From: an uncultured Eubacteriales bacterium
GTDB lineage: Bacteria > Bacillota > Clostridia > Lachnospirales > Lachnospiraceae
DNA length: 35,210 nucleotides
Assembly (NCBI GenBank): GCA_949289145.1
Contig: CASEML010000076.1
Span: 1-35,210 of the forward strand
Direction of reading: 5' to 3'
The notes under the pieces: generated by a model
What the model saw: the letters and a program-made list of their open reading frames with translations, nothing else
What the model was told of the DNA's origin: nothing
Databases searched by the model: none
Shown here: positions 7,393 to 17,027 of the stretch, one piece after another
Numbering within the stretch: position 1 is the first letter of the stretch
Layout of the letters: every line of letters starts with the position of its first letter
Program-made: the position numbers and the translations under genes

Positions 7393-9399
7393 ATGAAAAC
7401 AGTAACACAAGAATCTACGTTCAAATTACATGCCCCATATCAGCCCACCGGCGATCAGCCGCAGGCCATCACAGAACTTGTGCAGGGCTTTAGGGAAGGC
7501 AACCAATTTCAAACCCTACTGGGTGTGACCGGTTCCGGTAAGACTTTTACTATGGCAAATGTAATACAGGCGTTGAATAAGCCAACGCTTATCATTGCCC
7601 ACAATAAAACATTGGCGGGGCAGCTGTATAGTGAATTTAAGGAATTTTTTCCTGAAAACGCAGTAGAATATTTTGTGAGTTACTACGATTATTACCAGCC
7701 GGAAGCCTATGTGCCATCCACTGATACCTATATAGCCAAAGACTCAGCGGTAAATGATGAAATCGATAAGTTGCGTCTGTCAGCTACTTCATCTCTGACA
7801 GAACGAAAGGATGTTATTGTTATAGCCAGTGTTTCCTGCATTTATGGTTTGGGAAGTCCGGAAGATTATATGGGAATGATGATTTCTCTGAGACCGGGAA
7901 TGGAGAAGAACCGAGATGATGTTTTGCGAGAACTGGTGGATATTCAGTATACCAGAAATGAAATGGATTTCAAACGAGGTTCCTTCAGAGTGCATGGAGA
8001 TGTGTTAGAGATTATTCCAGCAAACTTTTCAGACACTGCTATTCGTATTGAATTTTTTGGTGATGAGATTGACCGGATTACAGAAATTGATGTTTTGACC
8101 GGGGAAATCAAAGGAGCCTTAGAGCATGCGGCAATTTTCCCGGCCTCCCACTATGTGGTACCTCAGGAAAAGATTAATCGTGCGGTGGAGGATATTGAAA
8201 AGGAATTAGAAGAACGGGTGGCTTATTTTAAAAGCGAAGATAAGCTTTTAGAGGCACAGCGAATTGCAGAGCGTACCCACTATGATATGGAAATGCTGCG
8301 AGAGACAGGTTTTTGTTCTGGTATTGAGAATTACTCCAGACACCTAAACCATATGCCCGCAGGGGCACCGCCCCATACACTGATGGATTATTTCCCAGAC
8401 GATTTTTTAATTATTGTGGACGAGTCTCACATTACAATTCCTCAGATTAGAGGAATGTTTTTTGGAGATCAGTCCCGAAAGAATACTTTAGTAGATTATG
8501 GGTTTCGTCTGCCGTCTGCCAAGGATAACAGACCTCTTAACTTTGAAGAATTTGAAAGCAGGATATGCCAGATGATGTTTGTGTCTGCCACCCCTTCCGT
8601 ATATGAGGAGGAACACGAACTGTTGCGGGCAGAGCAGATTATACGGCCTACCGGACTTTTGGATCCGGAGATTTCAGTGCGGCCCATCGAAGGGCAGATT
8701 GATGATCTGATTGGCGAAGTAAACAAAGAAGTGGAGAAACACAATAAGGTATTGGTGACTACTTTGACCAAAAAGATGGCGGAGGATCTGACAGAATATA
8801 TGAGGGAAGTGGGTATTCGGGTCAAATATCTTCATTCTGATATTGATACGTTAGAGAGAGCAGAAATTATCCGTGATATGCGTCTGGATGTGTTTGACGT
8901 GTTGGTGGGAATTAACTTATTGCGGGAAGGTCTGGATATTCCTGAGATTAGTCTGGTTGCCATATTGGATGCGGACAAGGAAGGGTTCCTTCGTTCGGAA
9001 ACTTCTTTGATACAGACGGTGGGACGTGCGGCAAGAAATGCGGAAGGCCATGTTATCATGTATGCAGATATGATCACCGATTCTATGAAAAATGCCATTT
9101 CCGAGACAGAGCGCAGACGAAAAATCCAGCAGCAGTATAATGAAGAACATGGGATTACGCCTCAGACCATTAAGAAGAGTGTTAGGGATTTGATCAGCAT
9201 TTCTAAGGAAATTGCCAAGGAGGAAGAAAAGTTTTCTAAAGACCCTGAATCCATGAGCAGGAAAGAATTAGAGAAGTTAATTAAAGATATGGATAAGAAG
9301 ATGAAGAAGGCAGCGGCAGAGCTGAACTTTGAGGCAGCAGCAGAATTGCGGGATAAAATGTTAGAATTAAAGATTCATTTAAGTGAGATAGAAAAATAA
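7393..9399 (+). CDS. uvrB: Excinuclease ABC subunit B
   Basis: UvrB is the helicase-like damage-verification subunit of nucleotide excision repair, loaded by UvrA and recruiting UvrC. The protein has the [10 protein letters not shown]-terminal signature and Walker [15 protein letters not shown]. It also has the beta-hairpin region [18 protein letters not shown], the [13 protein letters not shown] motif, helicase motifs V and VI ([11 protein letters not shown] and QTVGRAARN) and a C-terminal UVR domain that contacts UvrC. The length of 668 residues is normal. GGAGAGG at 7375-7381 favours ATG 7393; the ATG at 7369 would add eight residues. It is co-transcribed with uvrA 10 bases downstream, probably under LexA control. 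Confidence 0.95.
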   Translation: MKTVTQESTFKLHAPYQPTGDQPQAITELVQGFREGNQFQTLLGVTGSGKTFTMANVIQALNKPTLIIAHNKTLAGQLYSEFKEFFPENAVEYFVSYYDYYQPEAYVPSTDTYIAKDSAVNDEIDKLRLSATSSLTERKDVIVIASVSCIYGLGSPEDYMGMMISLRPGMEKNRDDVLRELVDIQYTRNEMDFKRGSFRVHGDVLEIIPANFSDTAIRIEFFGDEIDRITEIDVLTGEIKGALEHAAIFPASHYVVPQEKINRAVEDIEKELEERVAYFKSEDKLLEAQRIAERTHYDMEMLRETGFCSGIENYSRHLNHMPAGAPPHTLMDYFPDDFLIIVDESHITIPQIRGMFFGDQSRKNTLVDYGFRLPSAKDNRPLNFEEFESRICQMMFVSATPSVYEEEHELLRAEQIIRPTGLLDPEISVRPIEGQIDDLIGEVNKEVEKHNKVLVTTLTKKMAEDLTEYMREVGIRVKYLHSDIDTLERAEIIRDMRLDVFDVLVGINLLREGLDIPEISLVAILDADKEGFLRSETSLIQTVGRAARNAEGHVIMYADMITDSMKNAISETERRRKIQQQYNEEHGITPQTIKKSVRDLISISKEIAKEEEKFSKDPESMSRKELEKLIKDMDKKMKKAAAELNFEAAAELRDKMLELKIHLSEIEK

Positions 9400-9409
9400 A
9401 GGAGCAGAT

Positions 9410-12247
9410 ATGAGTGAAAACAGCAGACAATATATAAAGATACGTGGTGCCAGTGAGCATAATTTAAAAAATATTGATTTGGATATTCCAAGAAATGAAT
9501 TTGTGGTATTGACGGGATTAAGCGGTTCCGGTAAGTCTTCCCTCGCCTTTGATACTATTTATGCAGAAGGACAGAGAAGATATATGGAGTCTTTGTCTTC
9601 CTATGCAAGACAGTTCTTGGGGCAGATGGAGAAACCAGAGGTGGAAAGCATTGAAGGATTATCGCCTGCCATATCTATCGACCAGAAATCCACCAACCGC
9701 AACCCACGTTCTACGGTGGGAACTGTAACCGAGATATATGATTATTTCCGTCTGCTTTATGCAAGAATCGGTATTCCTCATTGTCCAAAATGCGGCAAAG
9801 AAATTAAAAAGCAGACAGTGGACCAGATGGTGGACCGGATCATGGAACTACCGGAACGGACGAAAATTCAGTTGTTGGCACCGGTAGTCCGGGGAAGAAA
9901 GGGGGAGCATGTAAAACTTTTTCAGCAGATTAAAAAGAGCGGCTATGTGCGTGTGCGTGTGGACGGCAATATGTACGAACTGTCTGAGGAGATTAAGTTA
10001 GATAAGAATATTAAGCATAATATTGCAGTAGTGGTAGACCGATTGGTAATCAAAGAAGGGATTGAAAAACGTCTGACGGATTCCATCGAAAATGTATTAG
10101 AGCTGGCAGAGGGCTTACTGATTGTGGATATTATTGATGGGGAACCTATGAATTTCAGTCAAAGTTTTTCCTGTCCGGACTGTGATATTAGTATTGATGA
10201 GATTGAACCGAGAAGCTTTTCCTTTAACAATCCGTTCGGGGCTTGTCCACACTGTCTGGGACTGGGCTATAAGATGGAATTTGATGTAGATTTAATGATT
10301 CCGGATAAGTCGGTGAGTTTAGCAGACGGAGCAATTATTGCCATGGGCTGGCAGTCAAGTTCGGAGGAAGGTAGCTTTACCAATGCAATTTTGCAGGCAC
10401 TGGCCAAAGAATACCAGTTTGATCTGAGTACACCATTTGACGAACTGCCGGAAAATATTCAAGATGTGATTATTAACGGAACCAATGGAAAAGTGGTGAA
10501 AGTATATTATAAAGGTCAGCGGGGAGAAGGTGTCTATGATGTGGCATTTGAAGGTCTGATCCGCAATATGCAGAAACGTTACAGAGAAACAGGTTCCGAT
10601 ACAATGAAAGCAGAGTACGAAAGCTTTATGCGGATTACACCGTGTAAGACTTGTAAGGGACAGCGGTTAAAGAAAGAATCCCTTGCCGTAACAGTAAGCG
10701 GAAAAAATATTTATGAAGTAACCTCCATGTCTGTAAAGCAGCTGATTCATTTTCTGGAAGAACTGAATCTGACGAAACAGCAGCAGCTTATTGGTGCCCA
10801 GATATTAAAAGAAATCAAAGCGCGCGTGAAATTTTTGATGGATGTGGGACTGGAATATCTTAGTCTTTCCAGAGCTACAGGTACCTTATCCGGTGGTGAG
10901 GCGCAAAGAATCCGGCTGGCAACACAAATTGGTTCGGGGTTAGTTGGAGTTGCATATATTTTGGACGAGCCAAGTATCGGACTTCATCAGAGAGATAACG
11001 ATAAATTAATTGCAACCTTAAGGCATTTGAAGGAGTTGGGAAATACATTGATCGTAGTAGAGCATGATGAAGATACCATGTTTGCGGCAGATTATATTGT
11101 AGATATCGGACCGGGAGCAGGAGAACATGGCGGAGAGGTGGTTGCCGTAGGAAATGCTCAGGAGATTATGGCAAATGAAAATTCTGTCACAGGAGATTAT
11201 TTAAGCGGAAGAAAGAAAATTCCGGTACCGGAGGTTAGAAAGAAACCTACCGGATTTTTAAAGGTGGTCGGTGCTGCAGAAAACAATTTAAAAAATATTA
11301 ATGTGGACATTCCGCTGGGAGTTATGACCTGTGTTACCGGAGTGTCCGGTTCAGGAAAAAGTTCTCTGGTAAATGAGATTTTATATAAAACTTTGGCAAA
11401 AAAATTAAACCGTGCCAGAACCATTCCCGGAAAGCATAAGGAAATTCGAGGTATGGAACAGTTAGATAAGGTCATTGACATTGACCAGTCCCCAATCGGA
11501 AGGACACCCCGCTCCAATCCGGCCACCTATACAGGAGTATTTGATCAGATACGCGACTTGTTTGCAGCAACGGCAGATGCCAAAGCAAAAGGGTATAAAA
11601 AGGGAAGATTCAGCTTTAACGTAAAAGGAGGGCGATGCGAAGCCTGCAGTGGTGACGGTATTTTAAAGATAGAAATGCATTTCCTGCCGGATGTATATGT
11701 GCCTTGTGAAGTCTGCGGAGGAAAACGTTACAACAGGGAAACCTTGGAGGTAAAATATAAGGGAAAGAGCATATTTGACGTGCTGGATATGACCGTGGAA
11801 GAGGCAATGGGCTTTTTCGAAAATGTTCCCTCCATTCATTGTAAAATAAAAACATTAAACGATGTGGGTCTTTCTTATATTAAGTTAGGACAGCCCTCCA
11901 CTACACTTTCCGGAGGAGAAGCACAAAGAATTAAACTTGCTACAGAATTAAGTAAGAGAAGTACAGGTAAGACCATCTATATTTTAGACGAACCTACCAC
12001 CGGACTGCATTTTGCCGATGTACACAAGCTGGTGGAAATTCTGCAGCAGTTAGCAGAAGGCGGCAATACGGTGGTGGTGATTGAACATAATCTTGACGTA
12101 ATTAAAACAGCGGATTATATTATTGATATTGGACCGGAAGGCGGCGAGGGCGGCGGAACCATTGTAGCTGCCGGCACACCGGAAGAAATTACAAAATGTA
12201 AAGAGTCTTATACAGGAAAGTATATTAAAAAATATTTGGAAAAATAA
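9410..12247 (+). CDS. uvrA: Excinuclease ABC subunit A
   Basis: UvrA is the ABC-type ATPase dimer that recognises bulky DNA lesions and delivers UvrB. The 945 residues contain two ABC modules: Walker [17 protein letters not shown] near the N-terminus and [15 protein letters not shown] in the second half. Signatures are [12 protein letters not shown] and [12 protein letters not shown], each followed by a Walker B ([16 protein letters not shown]). CxxC zinc-binding pairs are visible ([32 protein letters not shown]). A good AAAGGAG ribosome site precedes the ATG. UvrC is not in the window. Confidence 0.98.
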   Translation: MSENSRQYIKIRGASEHNLKNIDLDIPRNEFVVLTGLSGSGKSSLAFDTIYAEGQRRYMESLSSYARQFLGQMEKPEVESIEGLSPAISIDQKSTNRNPRSTVGTVTEIYDYFRLLYARIGIPHCPKCGKEIKKQTVDQMVDRIMELPERTKIQLLAPVVRGRKGEHVKLFQQIKKSGYVRVRVDGNMYELSEEIKLDKNIKHNIAVVVDRLVIKEGIEKRLTDSIENVLELAEGLLIVDIIDGEPMNFSQSFSCPDCDISIDEIEPRSFSFNNPFGACPHCLGLGYKMEFDVDLMIPDKSVSLADGAIIAMGWQSSSEEGSFTNAILQALAKEYQFDLSTPFDELPENIQDVIINGTNGKVVKVYYKGQRGEGVYDVAFEGLIRNMQKRYRETGSDTMKAEYESFMRITPCKTCKGQRLKKESLAVTVSGKNIYEVTSMSVKQLIHFLEELNLTKQQQLIGAQILKEIKARVKFLMDVGLEYLSLSRATGTLSGGEAQRIRLATQIGSGLVGVAYILDEPSIGLHQRDNDKLIATLRHLKELGNTLIVVEHDEDTMFAADYIVDIGPGAGEHGGEVVAVGNAQEIMANENSVTGDYLSGRKKIPVPEVRKKPTGFLKVVGAAENNLKNINVDIPLGVMTCVTGVSGSGKSSLVNEILYKTLAKKLNRARTIPGKHKEIRGMEQLDKVIDIDQSPIGRTPRSNPATYTGVFDQIRDLFAATADAKAKGYKKGRFSFNVKGGRCEACSGDGILKIEMHFLPDVYVPCEVCGGKRYNRETLEVKYKGKSIFDVLDMTVEEAMGFFENVPSIHCKIKTLNDVGLSYIKLGQPSTTLSGGEAQRIKLATELSKRSTGKTIYILDEPTTGLHFADVHKLVEILQQLAEGGNTVVVIEHNLDVIKTADYIIDIGPEGGEGGGTIVAAGTPEEITKCKESYTGKYIKKYLEK

Positions 12248-12262
12248 AGCAGGAGGATACCA

Positions 12263-12829
12263 ATGAAGCTTATTTTAGCATCGGAATCACCAAGAAGAAA
12301 AGAACTGCTAAAGCAGATTGGCATGGAGTTTGAAGTTATGTCCTGTGGCGGAGAAGCGCCGGTTACAGTGACCTTGCCCTATCAGATAGTGGAAGAACAT
12401 GCAATGCAGAAAGCAAAGGCTGTGGCTGGAAAAATAATGGAACCTGCCATCATTATAGGGGCAGATACGGTGGTGGCATTGAAAGACTGTATTTTGGAGA
12501 AGCCGAAAAATAAGGCAGAGGCAAAGGAAATGCTGCAAAAGCTTCAGGGAAATACCCATGAAGTTTATACTGGTGTGGTGATCATAAAAAGGTATGAAGA
12601 TGGAACCCAAAAGCAAGTGAAATTTCATGAATGTACCAAAGTGACTTTTTATAAAATGTCAGCTCAGGAAATAGAGGATTACGTAAATACAGGAGAACCT
12701 ATGGATAAAGCAGGTAGTTATGGGATTCAAGGGATTGGTGCCAAATACGTGAAAGAAATCGTCGGTGACTATAATAATGTGGTGGGACTGCCTGTGGCAC
12801 GTTTGTATCAGGAGCTAAAGGAGAAATAG
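12263..12829 (+). CDS. maf: Maf family nucleoside triphosphate pyrophosphatase
   Basis: Maf proteins hydrolyse non-canonical or modified pyrimidine nucleoside triphosphates to monophosphates and pyrophosphate. This 188-residue protein begins LILASESPRRKELLKQIG, the substrate-binding SPRR motif. It continues with GADTVVALKDCILEKP containing the conserved catalytic Asp, THEVYTGV and DKAGSYGIQG. GGAGGA is 7 bases before the start. It lies directly downstream of uvrA and is followed after one base by the HAD gene, so an operon is likely. Confidence 0.93.
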   Translation: MKLILASESPRRKELLKQIGMEFEVMSCGGEAPVTVTLPYQIVEEHAMQKAKAVAGKIMEPAIIIGADTVVALKDCILEKPKNKAEAKEMLQKLQGNTHEVYTGVVIIKRYEDGTQKQVKFHECTKVTFYKMSAQEIEDYVNTGEPMDKAGSYGIQGIGAKYVKEIVGDYNNVVGLPVARLYQELKEK

Positions 12830-12830
12830 T

Positions 12831-13649
12831 ATGATAAAACTGATTGCAAGTGATATTGATGGAACGTTAATTGCGGAAGGCACTCATGAGTTTCCCAAGG
12901 AATTAGGTGATGTGATCGATCGATTGAAGAAGCAGGGGATTATGTTTGTGGCTGCCAGCGGAAGGCAGTATAAAAGTATGTATCGTTTATTTCAGGATAA
13001 GGCGGAAGATGTCATATTTGTATCAGGAAACGGCTCCTATATCCGGTGTCGTGATTATGATATCAGAGAATATCGTATGCCCAAAGACATATTGCAGCGG
13101 TTAGTAAAAGAAATCCGTTCTATGGAACAGGAAGGATATTGCTTTATGGCAGAATCTAAGGATACAGCCTATGTGGAAGTAAACAGTGAGGAATTTAAAG
13201 ATTTGCTGGTGAATGGATACCATTATGAAATTACGCCGGTAAAGGATATTTTGAAAGAATGTGATGATGTGTTGAAAATTTCACTATACCATAAAACAAA
13301 TATTCAGGCGGCTGCAGACAAAATGATTCCTCAGTGGCAGCAGGAATTAAAAGTACTGCGCTCCGGTACCAACTGGGTAGATTTTATGCCGGCTGGAGTA
13401 GATAAAGGAAATGCCATAGCATCAATTCAGCAAGTGATGGGAATCAAAAAAGAAGAAACAGTTGTGTTTGGCGATAATAACAACGATGTGGGAATGTTTG
13501 AACAGGCAAAATACAGTTATGCAGTAGAAAGTGCGCCGAAAGAAGTGATAAAACAAGCGGCATATATTGCAAAAACTCCGGAAAAACAAGGGGTAATCAG
13601 ACTGCTGCAGCAGCTGACAGACAGGCTGGAACAGGGAATGGAAATTTGA
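12831..13649 (+). CDS. Cof-type HAD-IIB phosphatase
   Basis: A 272-residue haloacid dehalogenase-like hydrolase of the Cof/YidA class, which removes phosphate from sugar phosphates, FMN or similar small molecules. Motif I is SDIDGTLI (nucleophile Asp8 and general-acid Asp10). Motif II is the Ser in AASGRQ, followed by a C2 cap of about 100 residues. Motif III is the lysine in VDKGNAI, and motif IV is VFGDNNNDVGMF. The substrate cannot be predicted. The start follows the maf stop by one base, indicating translational coupling. Confidence 0.9.
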   Translation: MIKLIASDIDGTLIAEGTHEFPKELGDVIDRLKKQGIMFVAASGRQYKSMYRLFQDKAEDVIFVSGNGSYIRCRDYDIREYRMPKDILQRLVKEIRSMEQEGYCFMAESKDTAYVEVNSEEFKDLLVNGYHYEITPVKDILKECDDVLKISLYHKTNIQAAADKMIPQWQQELKVLRSGTNWVDFMPAGVDKGNAIASIQQVMGIKKEETVVFGDNNNDVGMFEQAKYSYAVESAPKEVIKQAAYIAKTPEKQGVIRLLQQLTDRLEQGMEI

Positions 13650-13670
13650 ATAAAGTGGGAGGATAAGAAC

Positions 13671-13928
13671 ATGTATGACAAAATGTGTTTACAGTGTTTT
13701 TTAGATAATCAGTTAAAATTGTTTCCGGAAAAGGTGGCAGAAACCTTGGAGGAAGCAGAAAAATTTTTAGAGGATTGTATGGCAGTGGTATGCAACAATG
13801 CAAAAGAAGTAAAAGCATACTGGGAAGAGTGTGGTATGGATATCAGTGGTATGACCATAGAGGAAATAAAGGAATCAGAGGAAGTTTTTTCCCTTCCGGA
13901 CGGAAGATTTCTTATTGTAGAAGGGTAG
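13671..13928 (+). CDS. Small conserved-looking protein of unknown function
   Basis: An 85-residue acidic protein preceded by GGGAGGA at a normal distance and placed tightly between the HAD phosphatase and the histidine phosphatase. It begins MYDKMCLQCFLDNQLKLFP, with a Cys-x2-Cys pair at residues 6 and 9. It is predicted mostly helical and ends in a short FSLPDGRFLIVEG segment that looks like a beta strand. There is no signal peptide or membrane segment. I do not recognise a characterised family. The spacing and codon use look like those of a real gene. Confidence 0.7.
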   Translation: MYDKMCLQCFLDNQLKLFPEKVAETLEEAEKFLEDCMAVVCNNAKEVKAYWEECGMDISGMTIEEIKESEEVFSLPDGRFLIVEG

Positions 13929-13938
13929 AGTTTGTCTG

Positions 13939-14571
13939 ATGAAACTGCTGTTGATCCGTCATGGGATGACCAAAGGAAATGAAAAGAAAAGATATATAGG
14001 AATTACCGATGAAGAATTGTCAGAGCAGGGAAAAGTCCAAGTCTATACATTAAGGCAGCAGTTGACACTTGAAGGAATGCTGGAGAAAAACATGGAAAAA
14101 ACCTATATTGTAGTCAGTCCTATGAAACGCTGTAAACAAACGGCAGAAGGGCTAAATCTATGGAAGCCGAAAGAATTAGGGGAGCAAGGTTCTGCAGTAG
14201 TGGTGAAGGAAGATAGACTGCGGGAATGCAATTTTGGACTGTTTGAAAATAAAAATTATCTGGAATTAAAGGATGAGCCGTTGTATCAGGAGTGGATTGA
14301 CAGTAACGGAACCATGGATTTTCCTCAAGGAGATAACCTTCGGCAGTGGAAGAATGGCTGTGTTCAGGCATTTGCTTTTCATGTGAAAAAGGCAGAAGAA
14401 CAAGGCTGTGAACAGATTATTTTTGTAATACACGGCGGAAGTATTATGGCAATTATGGAGCAATATGATGAAGAAAAAAAGGGATATTATGATTACCATG
14501 TGAAGAATGCAGATGGGTATTATGGAGAAATTATAAATATGCGTATCTGCAGCAAAAGAAAAATTGTTTGA
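13939..14571 (+). CDS. Histidine phosphatase (phosphoglycerate mutase-like) family protein
   Basis: A 210-residue protein of the branch-2-like histidine phosphatase superfamily. It has the phospho-acceptor motif LLIRHGMTKGN at the N-terminus, SPMKRCKQTAEGL with the second catalytic arginine, RLRECNFGLFENKNY with the acidic general acid, and VIHGGSIMAIME with the second histidine. Members dephosphorylate alpha-ribazole phosphate, phosphoglycerate and other metabolites; CobC-like and GpmB-like roles cannot be separated here. It ends the uvr-maf-HAD run and is convergent with the minus-strand lipoprotein gene. Confidence 0.88.
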   Translation: MKLLLIRHGMTKGNEKKRYIGITDEELSEQGKVQVYTLRQQLTLEGMLEKNMEKTYIVVSPMKRCKQTAEGLNLWKPKELGEQGSAVVVKEDRLRECNFGLFENKNYLELKDEPLYQEWIDSNGTMDFPQGDNLRQWKNGCVQAFAFHVKKAEEQGCEQIIFVIHGGSIMAIMEQYDEEKKGYYDYHVKNADGYYGEIINMRICSKRKIV

Positions 14572-14590
14572 TAATCATCAGATGCTGTTA

Positions 14591-14657
14591 CAGCAGGGCA
14601 GAGGTAAAATATGTCAGACATATGTTATGTCAGAGGGATGGTTTTTCTGCCCTGTTG
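14591..14657. terminator. Nested stem-loop between convergent genes, possible bidirectional terminator
   Basis: A 12-bp outer stem (14591-14602 with 14646-14657, core CAGGGCAGA/TCTGCCCTG) encloses a second perfect 7-bp hairpin, ATATGTC-A-GACATAT (14609-14623). It lies between the ends of the histidine phosphatase and the substrate-binding protein. No strong T run follows on either strand, so termination is likely from position but not certain. Confidence 0.45.
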
Positions 14658-14680
14658 GTTTTATGATATTTAGAAAGCAA

Positions 14681-15715
14681 TTATGGTGTTATTGTGGTAT
14701 TTTCGGCAGAGGTATCTCCGTTAGCTGCCTCTGTGGCAAATTCGGTGTTTACAATCTCTTCGTAAGGTACACGCTGGCTCAATTCGCCTGCTTCTTCTAA
14801 AATATTCTGTAATAGTGTAAAACTATCTTCTTCAAAGATCAGATTTTCTTTCCATGTATTTTGTTCTAAGTAGCGGTTAAGAATGGTGACTAAAGTATCC
14901 GTGTCGGTATCCGTAAACTGGGGAGCGATTACTTTGGCGATTTCTTCCGCAGTATGGGTGTTTACATAGTCCATGCCTTTTTGCAATGCTTTTGTGAAAG
15001 CAAGCACTGTATCCGGATTGGAGGATAGGAAACTTTTCTTGGCACTGTAGGCTGTGTAAGGAACGTATCCAGATTCCACACCCAAAGAGGCAACTACATA
15101 ACCTTTTCCTTCCTGCTCGATTAAAGTAGCAGATGGCTCAAATTCTACGGTGAAGTCCCCCTGACCGCCGGTAAAGGCTGCGGCAGTGGAGCCAAAGTCA
15201 ATGCTTTGATTAATGTTTAAATCCTCTGGCTGAATACCGTTCTTTTTTAAGATATATTCAAACACCATTTGCGGCATTCCGCCTTTTCGACCACCTAAAA
15301 TTTCCTTTTCCTGAAGCATATCAAAAGAAAAGTGATCCAGTTTTTCACGGCTGACTAAAAAGTTCCCAGCACGCTGTGTCAGCTGGGCGAAATTTACCAC
15401 ATAGTCGTCGGTATCACCAAGATACACATAGATGGAGGATTCGGAGCCCATAAATCCAATATCGGCTTCTCCGGATAAAAGGGCGGTCATAGTTTTATCA
15501 GCGCCGAATCCAGTAACCAGTGTAAGGTCAATACCTTCTTCGGCAAAATATCCTTCTTCAATGGCAACGTACTGAGGGGCATAAAACACGGAATGAGCCA
15601 CTTCGTTTAATACCAGCGGGGTGCCGCCTGTGCCGGAACTTTTGTTTGTGCAGCCGCTGAAAGTCAGAAGTAAAAGGCAAAAAAGTGCCGCCAGTGACAA
15701 TACTTTCTTTTTCAT
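14681..15715 (-). CDS. SsuA/THI5-like ABC transporter substrate-binding lipoprotein (orphan)
   Basis: A 344-residue secreted lipoprotein. It has a basic N-terminus, a hydrophobic stretch and a lipobox FSGC with the lipidated cysteine at residue 22. The mature part is a periplasmic-binding fold of the NMT1/THI5/SsuA class, with LVLNEVAHSVFYAPQYVAIE and YFAEEGIDLTLVTGFGADK. Relatives carry sulfonates, nitrate, thiamine or riboflavin precursors; the ligand here is unknown. No permease or ATPase gene adjoins it. AGGAGG precedes the ATG. The first 25 residues and a Thr/Glu-rich tail are typical of surface lipoproteins. Confidence 0.87.
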   Translation of the reverse strand: MKKKVLSLAALFCLLLLTFSGCTNKSSGTGGTPLVLNEVAHSVFYAPQYVAIEEGYFAEEGIDLTLVTGFGADKTMTALLSGEADIGFMGSESSIYVYLGDTDDYVVNFAQLTQRAGNFLVSREKLDHFSFDMLQEKEILGGRKGGMPQMVFEYILKKNGIQPEDLNINQSIDFGSTAAAFTGGQGDFTVEFEPSATLIEQEGKGYVVASLGVESGYVPYTAYSAKKSFLSSNPDTVLAFTKALQKGMDYVNTHTAEEIAKVIAPQFTDTDTDTLVTILNRYLEQNTWKENLIFEEDSFTLLQNILEEAGELSQRVPYEEIVNTEFATEAANGDTSAENTTITP

Positions 15716-15734
15716 AGAAACCTCCTAAATTATA

Positions 15735-15762
15735 TGATTCGAATATTACAAGAGACGAATCA
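15735..15762. promoter_or_regulatory. Inverted repeat upstream of the lipoprotein gene
   Basis: TGATTCG (15735-15741) and CGAATCA (15756-15762) are perfect 7-bp half sites whose starts are 21 bp apart, about two helical turns. They sit 20 bp upstream of the minus-strand lipoprotein gene, next to a minus-strand TATAAT (15734-15729). This is the place expected of a repressor operator; the regulator is unknown. Confidence 0.4.
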
Positions 15763-15810
15763 ATACATACTGATATAGTATATGAAAATCGTAAAAAAAG
15801 GTTACACTTA

Positions 15811-15839
15811 TTGACGGAGGAAAAACAAATCACTATAAT
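15811..15839 (+). promoter_or_regulatory. Sigma-A promoter of the PHP phosphatase gene
   Basis: TTGACG (15811-15816) and TATAAT (15834-15839) with a 17-bp spacer, 42 bp before the start codon at 15882. Confidence 0.75.
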
Positions 15840-15881
15840 TGAAGCAGTAAAACAGAAAATGTCAGTAAAAGGAGCGACAAT

Positions 15882-16592
15882 ATGAAATATATTTTAGATA
15901 CTCATACCCATACCGTAGCAAGCGGACATGCATATAGTACGGTAGATGAAATGATTAACGCGGCAGCAGAGAAGACCTTGGAACTTCTGGCAATTACAGA
16001 ACACGCACCGAAAATGCCCGGAAGCTGTCAGGAAATTTATTTTAGTAATTTAAAAGTACTTCCAAGAGAGAAAGAGGGCATACAGCTGTTGTTTGGCGTA
16101 GAACTGAATATTATGGATTATCAAGGCAATGTTGATTTGCCGGAACGCCTGCTGCAGCAGATGGATATTGTAATTGCAAGTATGCATACTCCATGTGTTC
16201 CTCACGGAACAGTAGAACAAAATATGTCTGCTTTTATAGGAGCGATGAAAAATCCATATGTGAATATCATCGGGCACCCGGATGATGGTAAATATCCGGT
16301 GGATTATGAAGAACTTGTACTTGCAGCAAAGAAGTATCATAAATTATTGGAAGTAAATAATAATTCCCTGATGCCTCATTCTTTCCGAGAAAACGCAAGA
16401 GAAAACGACATTACAATGTTAAAATTCTGTAAAAAGCATCAAGTGCCAGTAGTTGTGGGCAGTGATGCACACCATACGGATTATGTGGGACGCCATGCAG
16501 AAGCATATGAAATTTTCGAAGAAATCGATTTTCCGGAAAGCTTAGTAGCTAATGCAGATAAAGAATTGCTGTTGGCATTTTTAAATAGGTAA
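15882..16592 (+). CDS. PHP-domain phosphatase (YcdX-like)
   Basis: A 236-residue PHP-family metal-dependent hydrolase with the full metal-ligand set. Visible are DTHTHTVASGHAYS (His8, His10, His16), ITEHAPK, GVELNI, SMHTPCVPH, GHPDDGKYP and GSDAHHTDYVGRH. Together these are typical of the trinuclear-zinc YcdX subgroup, which hydrolyses phosphomonoesters. AAAAGGAG lies 8 bases before the ATG. The stop codon TAA at 16590-16592 lies inside a repeat end (GTAACAGTTCGG from 16589), so the last bases of this gene are probably supplied by that element. Confidence 0.92.
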   Translation: MKYILDTHTHTVASGHAYSTVDEMINAAAEKTLELLAITEHAPKMPGSCQEIYFSNLKVLPREKEGIQLLFGVELNIMDYQGNVDLPERLLQQMDIVIASMHTPCVPHGTVEQNMSAFIGAMKNPYVNIIGHPDDGKYPVDYEELVLAAKKYHKLLEVNNNSLMPHSFRENARENDITMLKFCKKHQVPVVVGSDAHHTDYVGRHAEAYEIFEEIDFPESLVANADKELLLAFLNR

Positions 16593-16650
16593 CAGTTCGG
16601 CTTTATTGGTTATGTGCTGTTCTTCGAAACCGATAGGTTTGAAAATTTAC
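16589..16650. repeat. Short, decayed member of the GTAACAGTTC palindromic element family
   Basis: The left end GTAACAGTTCGGC followed by TTTATTGGTTA matches the ends of the pcrA-flanking elements. The downstream CTTCGAAACCGATAGG then resembles their right-end CTTCTAACCAATAAGCC, and the segment closes with GAAAATTTAC. The whole is an imperfect palindrome of about 62 bp lacking the long core hairpin. The first three bases after 16589 supply the stop codon of the PHP gene. Confidence 0.5.
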
Positions 16651-16663
16651 AGTAAACCTTCTA

Positions 16664-16708
16664 TAGACTTTTTTACTTTAATATGTTAAACTGTAAAGTG
16701 TTAAAGTG
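16664..16708 (+). promoter_or_regulatory. Candidate yerC promoter with repeated TAAAGTG motifs
   Basis: TAGACT (16664-16669) and TAAACT (16687-16692) are 17 bp apart, the latter preceded by an extended TG. TAAAGTG occurs twice in direct orientation (16694-16700, 16702-16708), and an inverted ACTTTAA is at 16675-16681. These may form an operator overlapping the promoter; autoregulation by the TrpR-like product is an inference. Confidence 0.35.
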
Positions 16709-16725
16709 AAAGGAAGTAGTGGAAC

Positions 16726-17022
16726 ATGAATAAAAAATTGCGTTCAGAGGCAGCAGATCAGCTGTTTGATGCCATTTTAAGCTTAGAAACAAGAGAAGAA
16801 TGTTATGCATTTTTTGAAGATTTATGTACGGTAAATGAATTGTTGTCCCTGACACAGCGTTTGGAAGTGGCAGGGATGCTGCGTGAGAAAAAAACTTATT
16901 TGGAAATTGCGGAAAAGACCGGAGCTTCTACTGCCACTATCAGCAGAGTGAATCGTTCTTTAAATTATGGAAATGATGGATATGACATGGTGTTTCAACG
17001 TATGGATTCTTTAGAAGGATAA
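16726..17022 (+). CDS. YerC/YecD family TrpR-related DNA-binding protein
   Basis: A 98-residue all-helical protein with the TrpR-type helix-turn-helix: LLSLTQRLEVAGMLREKKTY followed by LEIAEKTGASTATISRVNRS, in which the recognition helix is evident. This family (YerC in Bacillus, YecD in others) is widespread in Firmicutes; its targets and any co-repressor are poorly known. GAAAGGAAG precedes the ATG at a slightly long distance. It stands alone between the PHP gene and the convergent DUF1836 gene. No trp genes are in the window. Confidence 0.9.
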   Translation: MNKKLRSEAADQLFDAILSLETREECYAFFEDLCTVNELLSLTQRLEVAGMLREKKTYLEIAEKTGASTATISRVNRSLNYGNDGYDMVFQRMDSLEG

Positions 17023-17027
17023 GAGGT

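Noticed and set aside
14564-14800. Plus-strand 78-codon frame between the histidine phosphatase and the lipoprotein gene
   Set aside because: It covers the nested hairpin and the antisense of the lipoprotein C-terminus, is rich in Cys/Phe/Trp and lacks a ribosome site.
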